From contig JBHGNT010000006.1 in assembly GCA_043228905.1 (NCBI GenBank), positions 21,204,001-21,268,000 of the forward strand: a stretch of 64,000 nt of DNA. Direction: 5' to 3'. A program made the translations under genes and the position numbers. The notes below the pieces were generated by a model that was not told where the DNA came from, searched no databases, and saw only the letters and a program-made list of their open reading frames with translations. The DNA is from Azolla caroliniana (Eukaryota; Polypodiophyta). Below are positions 11,928 to 21,615 of this stretch, in pieces (positions within the stretch are counted from its first letter, which is position 1; each line of letters opens with the position of its first letter).

Positions 11928-12143
11928 AGGCCCAAGCGGAAGAAAAGGCAGCAGGAGAGGCGTCAACACCGCAACAGCAGGAGAGCTAAGGGCCGCATGA
12001 GCAGACAAGCCAACCGGAAGGGTCGAAGCGCGCGGAGTCGAACAGGTCGAGGAGCGCGAGCGAGGCGTGAAGCCAGGAGGAATTGGAGCTGTGTGCCCGA
12101 GGATCCCGAAGAGCCTCAAGTTGAGCTTGAGGGGGAGTGTTGA
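11928..12143 (+). other. Open extension of the Copia-B frame encoding a very basic tail
   Basis: After the TAG at 11925 the same frame stays open for 71 more codons, to a TGA inside the 3' LTR. The predicted segment is strongly Arg/Lys-rich, with PKRKKR-type clusters that look like nuclear-localisation signals. If the TAG is another decayed CAG, the original polyprotein ended in this tail. That is inference; no copy in the window tests it, because Copia-C is truncated before this point. Confidence 0.4.
12129..12137 (+). other. Copia-B polypurine tract
   Basis: GAGGGGGAG lies directly before the 3' LTR. This is the plus-strand primer position. Confidence 0.85.
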
Positions 12144-12528
12144 GAGACAAGCTCAACATCGGCCGGTTCGGCTGAAGAAGCCGAGGACCAGATCGGTTGG
12201 GACCGATCGGTTAGGCCGAGTGCGTAAACCGGGAGGTCGTTAGGAAAGATATTCCGTGAGGAATATATTTGGGAGTTAGTGTAGGAGCTCTTGATGAGCA
12301 TTGAAGTACTGTCAGTACTTCGGTTAGTCCTTCTAGGGCTTGTATAAAAGTGTTCACTGAGCACGTCTTATGTACAGACTGAGTATTATTGTTGAACATA
12401 GTTTTTTATGTCTTCTCTCTCACTCTGTCTCTCCCGCGTATACCGTGTAAGCTCAAGCTCTCCATTAAACCTAAGTTTCCTTCCTTTTGTTCGGTCTTCA
12501 TACTTGCTTCCGCACGTTACTTTCTACA
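12138..12528 (+). repeat. Copia-B 3' LTR
   Basis: 391 bp, TGTTGAGAGAC to CTACA. Same length as the 5' LTR with about nine substitutions. Followed by the CATCC duplication. Confidence 0.95.
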
Positions 12529-12533
12529 CATCC

Positions 12534-15500
12534 CTTGCCTTCTTGGTGTACAAGCAATGGTCCACATGACTTCTACGAAAACGTTGAGAATGCATAAATG
12601 TATCAAATATTTATGATATCATTCTCTTGGTGCTTGTTTCAACCCATACAAACTCCTTTTGAACTTACAAACCATCTTCTCTTTGCCTTTAGCCACAAAA
12701 CCTTCAGGTTGCTGCATATATATGTCTTCATGCAGTCTTCACATGCATCTATATGAGCTCCAAATCTTCAACTGCAACTAGACCCAAAATGGTTCTTAAT
12801 GTATTCATTTTAACTATAGGAGAGAAGATCTCATCAAAATCAACTCCATATTCCCACTTGTATCCTTTTGCAACCAACCTTGCTTTGTACTTTGGCGAGG
12901 AATCAAAAATGACCTTCATTTTATAAACCCATTTGCATGGAAGTGTTTCCTGCCCTTTAGGCAACTGCACCAAATCCCAAGTGTCATTTTTCTCAAGAGA
13001 TTCCATCTCTGACAACATGGCTTTATACCATTTCTTATTGTCCTGTCTGTCCATTGCTTCCTTGAAGCAAGATGGTTCGCCACAATCAGTCACCATGACA
13101 TAATCAGCCACATTGTTTGCATCAGGAATAAATCCATGAGGCTGTCTAGTAACTCTAAATGATCTCCTAACCCAATGCTCATTGTTTGGTAGCTATTGAG
13201 ACTGCAAATCATCATTTTCAACTTGTTGTCCAGGCATTTCAGCCTACAAATAAGCATTAACAGCTTGTTGTTCTGACCGTTCCTGCACATTTGGTGGCTC
13301 ATCATTATTGGCAAAGTCTGGCTGATCATTTTCAGCCTTATTTTCAGCATTTTCAAGTAAGTTTACAATAGGTGTTTGTTGTTGTACAGTGGGCACATTT
13401 TTCTGTCTAAAAGGTATTTCTTCTCGTAATACAACCATACGTACTTCCTCGGTCTTTTCTGGTTGTTTATGCATGTGATTTTCCCGAAAGATAACATCAT
13501 TATTTTGTACTATTTTTCTTTTCTCGGGATCCCACAATCTATACCCCATTTCACCCTTGTCACCGTATCCTAGGAAAATACATTTGCAAGACTTTGGCTC
13601 AAGTTTGTTGCGTTCTTCTTTACGAATGTGCACAAAGACCTCACAGCCAAACACTCTCAAGTGAGCATATGAAGGTGGCTTGCCCGGCCACGCTTCTTGG
13701 GGTATTCCCCCTCCCAAAACCTGTTAGGTGACCGATTAATCAAGTGAAGAGTTGTCATAACAGCCTCTGCCCAAAAACCATGGGATAACGCAACATGAGA
13801 CATCATAGTAAGGACCTTATCTTGAATGGTCCAATTCCTAAGCTCTGCAACTCCATTTTGCGGTGGATTATAAGTGCTAGTGAGTTCCCTCTTTATCCTT
13901 TTGTTGTCGCAAAATGCTTGAAAAGCCTTGGACACATACTCCCCACCATTGTCAGAGTGAAGACACTTAAGTGTCTTATCAATTTGATTCTCAACTAATG
14001 CCAAGAATGTTCGAAACTTTTCGAGCACTTCATCCTTGCTATGAATAGGGTAAACCCATACCTTCCGTGTAGCACCATCGACAAAAGTGATTATTTCTTT
14101 CCTCCTAATGATAACCCTAGCATCTGACATACATCTAAATGTACTAACTCAAGCGGGGAAGACTTCAACGAAAGAGACTCTTTATGAGATGTTTGTACAT
14201 GTTTACTATAAATGCAATGATCACAATGTTCAAAATCAGCATAACGAAGACATGGCAAGTAACCCAAACGAGAAAGTACTTTCATACCAATTTCACTCAT
14301 GTGTCCCAACCTGCCATGCCACAAAGAAACACTTGGTTGCTCGATTATGGCAACAGCATGGTCACTCACACTAGATACATGGAGAGGATACAAAGTATCA
14401 TTTTTACTACCCTTGGCAATAACTCTAGATCCCTTACAAATCTTCCATTTCCCATCACCAAAGGTGGTGTGAAATCCATCGTCATCTAGTTGTCCTATGC
14501 TAATCAAGCTCTTCTTGAGCTGAGGTACATGCCATACATGCTGAAATGTGAAAGCGGAAGCATGCTGAAATTGTAATTGCACAGTGCCAATACCTGCAAT
14601 TTCACATGCATAGTTCTCCCCAAGATGGACAACACCATGTTGACCCCCTGTGTAATCTGAAAACCACACACGATGAGGGGTGGCGTGAAAAGAAGCACCA
14701 GAATTGAGTATCCAAGTGTGCATGTCACCATCCGTATCTGCAAGTAAAGCATGTTCTCAATGGCATCAAGAGACAAAGAGTACATCATTTCCACTATCAC
14801 TGTCATGAGTGACTACATTCACCTCTTCAATTTTAGTATTGCCTTCCTTGGTTGAATGTCTCTCTTTTCTTCTATGCAATCATCTATCTTCTTGCCCTTT
14901 CCTTTCTCTTTCTTCCATTTGAAACAATCACGTTTAAAGTGACCCTTTTTGGCACAATGATAGCATTCTACATCTTTACCACGTGATTTACAACGGCCAT
15001 AACTATCAGATTTGCCTCTCTGTTGTGACCTACCCCTTGTATGCAACACACTAGAGGACTTATTGGATGCATTGTTTTGTCAACTCATCTCTTCTATGAG
15101 TAAAGAACTCTCTACATCGGCATAAAGAAGCATCACATTTGAATTGCTCATAGCAGTCCTGAAAGTATCCCAACTTTCTGGCAAGGTGCAAAGTAAAAAT
15201 GTGGCCTTAAACTCATCATCAATGATGAATTTCAAGGCAACTAGCTGGCTGAAAATGGAATTGAACTCACTCTGGTGAGTGGACATGGGTGTGCCCTCTA
15301 TCATGAGCAAATGCATAAGTTTATTAAGCCAATAAACTTTGCTAACTGCCATCTTCTGGGCATACAGTTCCTTTAGTCTAGTCCATATAGAATAGGCAGA
15401 GTCCAAACCTTCAATATTAAACAGTAAGGCATCAAAAATTGATAACTCAATAGTTGAGCGTGCAAGCTCGTTCAAATCTTGCCTATCATCTTGGTCTATA

Positions 15501-15652
15501 TCTGTAGGCTTTACCCCTTTGACTTTAATAGACTTTGCATGCTTCTTTTGCAGCAGGATGTTGTTGCACTGCTTTTTCCATACCACAAAGTTATATGCAC
15601 CCTCAAGCTTCGTGATGTGCATAAGGTGGCTACTGTCACTGCTGCTAGCCAT
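12534..15652 (-). pseudogene. Copia-A gag, protease, integrase and N-terminal RT
   Basis: Minus strand, from the gag ATG at 15652. Gag (15652-15080) is a UBN2-type protein of about 190 codons ending in TGA. The zinc knuckle CX2CX4HX4C (CYHCAKKGH) lies in the same frame at 15049-14819. The protease has an NSGAS active-site block (about 14705), with Asn replacing the catalytic Asp expected there. The integrase core (14130-13657) has LHSDNGGEY and an NPPQNGVAE block. The integrase C-terminus and RT linker are at 13717-13244. RT begins at 13111 with WVYKMK and KARLVAKGY. Frames change between segments, so at least two or three frameshifts are present. RT resumes at 6850 on the far side of Copia-B. 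Confidence 0.87.
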
Positions 15653-15668
15653 GATTTCTTAGCCCAAT
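15538..15668 (-). repeat. Duplicated gag N-terminus, unit 1
   Basis: This unit codes for the first about 40 residues of Copia-A gag (MASSSDSSHL onward). A diverged second unit lies upstream at about 15674-16345, itself split by a solo LTR. Without the LTR the two units would be a direct tandem repeat of about 130 bp. Confidence 0.7.
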
Positions 15669-15693
15669 TACATGTTTCTTCTGCAACAGGATA

Positions 15694-16236
15694 TGTTGGG
15701 AACAGGTCCCTTCGGATGGGAAGAGAAGAGTTGAGGCCGAAACCAAAATCGTGGATACAACCAACTCAGGAGACTATATTTGTAAATAGTCGAAATGTGC
15801 CCCATGAGGGCTATGTATGTAAATAGCCATAAAGTTGTATAAGTATAAATACAACTAGGGAAAACATTAGGGAGATGGTAGATGTATCATTATTATGAGA
15901 TAGAGTTAGTGTAGGTCATCGCATGTGTAACTAAGAGAAAGTGAGAGAGAGTATGAGTGTGAGTGAGTGTGTCTCTACAGCCGTCTGTTGACGAGGAAGA
16001 ACTCGAGGTCGTTGCCTCCAATCTTCTTGTTGTACTTCTCTCATCATCATACTGATTCTATTTTTGAGTTTGTGGACTCCATGTGGTTTTCCCAGACTGG
16101 GTTTCCACATTAAACATCTAGTGTCTCTCTGTACTTGTTTTCTTGTCTTCGCGTTTTTCTGTCTATGTACTAGTTCTCTTGTTTTCTGCACCCGGATACA
16201 AACATGTAACAAGTTGTGGCTGGTCTATTCCTAACA
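15694..16236 (+). mobile_element. Solo LTR inside Copia-A gag
   Basis: 543 bp, starting TGTTGGGAACAGG and ending CCTAACA, with a TATA-like GTATAAATAC near 15846. Flanks are GGATA on the left and GGATG on the right, a 5-base target duplication with one mismatch. No internal sequence remains, so it is the product of LTR-LTR recombination. It is unrelated to the other LTRs in the window. Confidence 0.72.
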
Positions 16237-16345
16237 GGATGTTATAGCGGTACTTTTTTCATACCGCAAAGTTATGTGCACCCTCAAGCTTCTTGATGTG
16301 CCTAAGGTGGCTACTGTCACTACTGCTAGTCATGATTTCTTAGCC
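16237..16345 (-). repeat. Duplicated gag N-terminus, unit 2 (degraded)
   Basis: The minus-strand reading resembles the start of Copia-A gag (MTSSSDSSHL) but carries an in-frame stop where a Trp codon is expected. It joins the second half of the unit at 15674-15693 once the solo LTR is removed. Confidence 0.65.
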
Positions 16346-16479
16346 CAAACGGAGGACCAAACTTGCTTTGCAGAAAAAAAAGACCTGTTCTATAGAAAAA
16401 CGTGATCTACTCTACAGAAAAAAAGAAGACCTGCTCTGCAAAAAAAACGTGACCTGCTCTACAGAAAACCCTAAACCCT

Positions 16480-16491
16480 ACTCTAATACCA
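16480..16491 (-). other. Copia-A primer-binding site
   Basis: The minus strand reads TGGTATTAGAGT two bases from the LTR, one or two changes from the initiator tRNA-Met complement TGGTATCAGAGC. Confidence 0.75.
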
Positions 16492-16493
16492 GT

Positions 16494-16714
16494 TTGAAGG
16501 GTAGCATGAGGATTAGGGTTTAGGTCAACCAGAGAGGGAGAGAGTCTGAGTGAGAGACAAAGGGAGGGAGAGAGAGATGCATGTTGTCTTGGGTACAAAG
16601 ATTGTACCATTTTTATGGTTTTTAGATATTATGTATATACAAGTCAAAAATGTGCTACGAGTGTGTTCACACTCATGCACTAATAAAAGGCACGATGGCC
16701 CTTTATTCCCAACA
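16494..16714 (-). repeat. Copia-A 5' LTR
   Basis: 221 bp, the partner of 5997-6223. Both share the TGTTGGGAATAAAGG start and the same GA-rich tract. GGCAA follows at 16715-16719. Confidence 0.9.
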
Positions 16715-17110
16715 GGCAACATGTTAATATTGTGCACTGTAGTGAGTAGAACCTCGGTCCAAACTCCATAGATAAACCAGATTGCTCCATCATGGCAACA
16801 ATTCTTTCCTGAATTGTGTGGTTCACGCATTCGACAATGTGATTCTGCTCTACGCTATAGGGAGTCATGAATTCACATTGGATAACTTTTTGTTTACAAA
16901 ACAAGGTGAATTCATCAAGTTGGACTCTCCATGGTTATCAAGCCACAAACTTTTTAGCTTTTGATTTATTTGATTCTCAACCATTGTGAGCCAACCTTCG
17001 AAGATTGCAAAGACTTTGTCTTTGGTTCTCATTGGGTAGACCCACATCTTCTTGGTTACATCATCGATGAATGTGACGGTGTATGAAGCGTTGTCGTAGA
17101 GTTCATGATC
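16715..17110 (-). pseudogene. Copia-D integrase core (right half of a split element)
   Basis: The minus-strand reading has a WVYPMRTKD block, a DNHGE block where DNGGE is usual, TPYS-EQN and then a MEQSGLS block, all standard positions in the Copia integrase core. Gly has become His or Asn at some conserved sites, and frames shift near 16760. The Leu-Pro codons at the 16715 junction continue at 5996 across Copia-A. Upstream of about 17110 the element is lost. Confidence 0.75.
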
Positions 17111-17129
17111 TTCATGTTGAATGCTAGGG

Positions 17130-17520
17130 TTATGATCTATGATAGTTCATAACAAAAAGGGATAGAGACAAGCATAGACAAGAGATGGAGATAATTAAAG
17201 TTACAATATTCAAACTCTTATTTTTTCCTACTCTAGCTTGAACCCGTGACGTCAATCTTGAGAGATGAGAAACCTTCCAAGTAAACTGGATTAATGTCTT
17301 GATTATTGATGAATGTATTTTTCCTTGATAGATGCTTACATGCTCCCCTCCGTTCTCCTTAAACAACTGTTCAAATAAGAATGCATGTGATGAGTGCATG
17401 TGAAGGATGCAATGCATGTGATGTGTGAGTGCATGTGATGTGTGATCTCCACTTGGCACATGTTATGTCTAATGCATGACAACCATGTTGCTCATCTAAG
17501 TTACATGTATGGAATCTAAA
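17130..17520. repeat. Relic of a Gypsy-G type LTR
   Basis: The order of GAGATTGAG-like purine runs, a block rich in GCATGTGATG, and a CACTTGGCACATG...GCATGACAACCATG block parallels 37950-38320 and 45840-46220. The match is heavily decayed and neither end is defined. Confidence 0.4.
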
Positions 17521-17835
17521 TAAATAGAAGAGATTATCCGAATGGTTCATACTCGGTGTTTGATATGTGTATTATAGGTTTGAGCCTCACAAATGTCACT
17601 TGATTGTTTTTCATATCGTGAAGTAATGGCTTCAAGACTACACTACTACAAAATAGGCAATTAACAATGGGAAAACATGATACTAAAAATATCACTAATT
17701 GTGTTGTTCTCTTATTATCATGTGACATAGTTACCAAATCATAATGCGATATAAATTAAAGTGTTCCATAACGACTCATTGAAACAACAACAAAAAAGTA
17801 TAAATAGGGGAGCTCGAGACCCTTTTGATGCTCTA

Positions 17836-18145
17836 TTGCTTCTTTTGTGGTCTCCCTTGCTCATCACACTCATGCTCTCCAAAACTCACTCTCAACGTAT
17901 TTGCCAGCTCTTTGATTCACACTCTTCCACTCACGTTGTCATTCACAACTTAGAATGATGAGCAAGACAACAAAATTTGTTTTCTTTGTCTTCTCTTTTT
18001 CCCTAAAGCTCTTGTGGTCTATCTCCCTACCTCACAATCACATTGTCCAAAATCTGCTCTCAATGTATTTTCCAACTCTTCGATTGACACTCTTCCACTC
18101 ACGCTCTTGTTCACAAAGTAGAATGTCAAGTGAGAGAACAAAATT
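17836..18145 (+). repeat. Two-copy imperfect tandem repeat of about 155 bp
   Basis: Bases 17836-17985 and about 17990-18145 align along their length. They share CTTTTGTGGTCT, an AATGTATTT-like block, GACACTCTTCCACTCACG and an AAAATTTG end. Short open frames over it (17761-17958 and 17955-18326) do not resemble any protein I know. Confidence 0.55.
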
Positions 18146-18272
18146 TGGTCAAAGGAATTTCATTAATAAGTGTCATTTCCACAAAAATGCATGTGTCCTT
18201 CACATATTTACGATATTCATAAAGGAACAAAAAATGGATATGATCTCCACTAATGTGATAACTCCTCATCAT

Positions 18273-18396
18273 TATTTGGTGACAAATTATCATTACCTTT
18301 TCTTGAGTGTTCTACCATATCCGTAACTAGATCTGGAATACTTTGGCCGATCCATTCGTCTCGTTCAACCTCAACGAGGTCTTTTGTTCCATGAAA
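18273..18396 (-). pseudogene. Possible isolated exon of an unidentified gene
   Basis: On the minus strand a pyrimidine-rich stretch ending in TTTCAG precedes an open segment of about 110 bases whose translation contains KDLVEVERDEWIG. It ends at AAAAG followed by GTAATG, a good donor site. Acidic, non-repetitive coding-like sequence between consensus splice sites suggests an exon. I do not recognise the protein. Another coding-like patch on the same strand lies at about 20640-20840. Confidence 0.3.
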
Positions 18397-18549
18397 TTCC
18401 TGAAATATAAAAGTATAGGAGTCAAAAATGTAATTAGGAGAAGCCTGAAATTATAGTTATTAGGGTTTTCGAAACTGAATCGTTTTGTAAAATCCACTTG
18501 CCGTTGCATTTGGTGGAGGATACATGGTTGTCAAAATTTTGTAACCTTT

Positions 18550-21500
18550 GCATGTAGCTATTTTTTTATCATCCCTCATATGTGAGTGCTCATAATCTTT
18601 CATCCACAATAAAAATCATGAATTAGAACTAAAAAAGTTATGCTTACACGACCAAAATTTTGAATCACAAATTTACACTTATAAAATGGGTCTTAAACCC
18701 TTTTTATGTTGCCACTTTAGAGATTAATAATTTATGATCTGTTCTACCTGATGGAGGGAGACCAAAGTGAAAACAAATAACATACTATCTAGAGATATAG
18801 TGCGTTATATATATCATTTGTAAAAATCTCAACAAAGGTTTTGATCCCACACCACTACTCGAGGATCTCAAATGTGTCTTTATAAGTAAACAAACAATAG
18901 TCATGGGCCCCAATTTATATCTTGGATTGTAATAATTTAATGAGCACTATGAAATGTCATTAAGTTTCTATGAGTGGTTTGGGTGCATCATGCTTGAAAA
19001 TTATTAGACATGATTGACCATTGATTAAACTAGCTCTAGTAGGAGTTGTTACCATCCCATTGATGAAGTCTAGAAACGATGATATCTGACTATATTGTTT
19101 TCTTTATTCAATTCATTTTACAATGTGTGAAATAATGACACTCGCCTAAACCCCGGGAAACACTTGCTAGGAAATGTTTACCCATCTTTATGACAAAGTG
19201 ACCAATTATTGTCTAGACATTGTAAGTTGAACTATTAAGGGTGTGCCACTATTAACTACAAGATGTGAAGTTGTTGTGTAGCCATGAGAGATACCAAATT
19301 TTTCTACAAAAGGAAGTACCTTTAGATCTTGTTGATAATCGAGTCTCATCATGCATAATATGCAACAACAAAAATCATCTAGTTTTGGGAAAAAAAATCA
19401 TCTAGCTACCAATGATGCTTCCCATAAATCCTTTTGGCGTATAAAATCCAAGCAACTCAATTTAATTTCTATTGTCCCTTCATTCCTATTAAAACTATTG
19501 TAAATCATTTTAAGGAACCATCTAAATAGACAAAAGGATAAGAATTGATACTTAGTTTCGAAACCATAGGAGTTATCATTAGCACCCATAATACATACCT
19601 TCTTTTCGAAGTTGTCACAAAAAGACAAACTCTTTTGAATTGTTTCATAATTAAATTGGTGTGTTGTACAAGCTAAAGAGGCATTCCCCTGAAGAAGTCG
19701 ATGATACATCACTAACTTGACAAATAAATGCTTGAAACATGATACCAAGGACGGACTTGCCTCAAACATAAACTTGTATGCATACGCATTTTGAACCATG
19801 AAAGTTATACCTCATCTTTATAATTTATCTATGATTCCTATAGTGCCTCAAATCACGGATTGGTGATGCCTTAAAGCATTTCAAAGCTATATTGTCCTGC
19901 ATGTATATATATTTTTTCAAAAAGTTAACAAAACTAAATTGTGATGTGTTATTCATCCTTAGTGATCCTTAGTTTTTGTAGTTGCCTTTACGATATCTAT
20001 TCAAGTATTTCATAAACCCTTGAAATCCTTCTATGCAAAGAGAAGTGGACTTTCCTCTAAGTTACGAGAAACATGGATACCTCAACAAATGACGAAACAA
20101 AATCTCGAGGTTACAATGGCATTGACATTTGGTTCTACACAAATATTTCAGGTTAACTGGCTACAATGACATTGACATGTGGTTCTATACAAATATTTTA
20201 GGTTAATTGTTGATAACTGGGGGTATTTTGGATATCCGTCATTGGATCATTTACATTATTTCCTAATGGAAGCTTTGTTTTTACCCTAATTTTAAACTAG
20301 TCATTAGGAGAGGTTTGCATTCATCTCAAAATTCCATCTAGAAACTATTAAGTTTGTGATTTTTTGTTGAAAAAGATGAAAAAAAAACCATTGATGTAAA
20401 AGTACATGGACCAAGTACATTTACAAACTTTTGAAACTTCTTTTGAAAGGCTGTTCAGGTCTTTCGAATACTCTCATTGAAATTCAAATCCAAAAAAGTG
20501 TGAGCAAAAAAAACTTCCCTATTGTGTAAGTGTGAGTGTCGATTTTATTCGCTACCCAACTGTTTAAAACAAAAATTGCAATAAATGTGGAGGATTTTAC
20601 ATCAACACATGCCAAATTCCTCAAATTTTGACTTCAAAGGCACCTTAGCGAGGCTTTGAAGGTCCAAATTGGTCACAAAAATTGACACTGAGATATCTGC
20701 AATCAAAAGTAGGCTGATTCTACTGCCTGCATCTATCACAAGGCCTCTTCGTCCAACATCCAATTAAGGCTCTTGAAAAGCTATCTCAATGCTTTTTGTC
20801 ATTCTAGATACAACTTCATCTGCGTAGTTGAAACTAACTATTTCGAATGTACTTCTGAAAATATTTCATATTGTGCATAAATGCATTTGTCAATAAATGA
20901 TAGATATTGTAACATTCAGGTAGAAATGATAATTTCATGAATATAAAAATGTGGCTAATTTTCAATTTTTTGTCCACTATCACAATTACCACTCTCTACT
21001 TTACAGCCCTCTAATTCACAACCCAGAGAAGCCCTAACTTATTGATAACCATTTTCACAAGCTAACTTCCCTCATTCATTATCATACCAAAGCTGGAATA
21101 TAGAGTCTTCCAATCCTAAAAACTCCTTGACAAATACATACATTCATGAGCAGAATGTACTAATGAACATGAAAAAAATGTATATAAATGCAAACTGGGA
21201 GTCATTAATTCATATTTATTGACAAATTAATACACGGGTTTTTGATTAACTTCCAATTAACATAATCAACTTCATCTATAAATACACAATGCCCATTATC
21301 TTTAAAAATCTCCCACACTGGGGTTCGAAAAGGTAGGCCCAAATACAAACACACTTCAATATACATCGTAACACACAATGTGTCAGTGTCACATACGAGT
21401 AAGCCAGTGTCCACCACAATTTACTACTCTTGAAATGGGTAACAAATACCACATGCTTTGGGATGGCAAAAGAGTTGGATAGTTAATCATCATAACCTGT

Positions 21501-21600
21501 CTGTATCATGAACAAAGAAGGGACACCCTGAATTTCTTTTCATAAATATTTCATTACTCGACTAGAAGGCAAATCGCAAATACCTCAGGCCCATAGCATG
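18550..21600. other. AT-rich spacer, no confirmed gene
   Basis: Mostly unique-looking AT-rich DNA. A minus-strand open frame at 19398-19799 (133 codons) has no recognised domain, and its composition is not convincing. At about 20640-20840 the minus strand reads a coding-like segment containing RRGLVIDAGSRISLLL, interrupted by one TAA. These could be exons of a decayed gene downstream of the RING gene. Confidence 0.35.
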
Positions 21601-21615
21601 ATCCACCATTATAAG

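Larger units (their letters stand above)
6851..12528 (+). mobile_element. Copia-B, structurally complete LTR retrotransposon
   Basis: This 5,678-bp Ty1/copia element has two 391-bp LTRs, a tRNA-iMet primer site, one gag-pol frame, a polypurine tract and a perfect CATCC target duplication. By eye the LTRs differ at about nine positions, almost all transitions, so insertion is fairly recent. It sits in the RT of Copia-A. Relatives in this window are Copia-C (28869-31222), LTR-F (31605-37222) and an LTR fragment at 25004-25148. Confidence 0.95.
5997..16714 (-). mobile_element. Copia-A, LTR retrotransposon interrupted by Copia-B and a solo LTR
   Basis: On the minus strand the order is 5' LTR (16494-16714), primer site (16480-16491), gag, zinc knuckle, protease, integrase, RT and remnant RNase H, then 3' LTR (5997-6223). 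This is the standard Ty1/copia order. Removing Copia-B with one CATCC copy, and the solo LTR at 15694-16236, leaves about 4.5 kb, a normal size. It is flanked by a perfect GGCAA duplication. Several frameshifts and stops make it non-functional. Confidence 0.9.

Noticed and set aside
21205-21417. 70-codon minus-strand frame downstream of the RING gene
   Set aside because: AT-rich, no domain, and probably 3' UTR or spacer.
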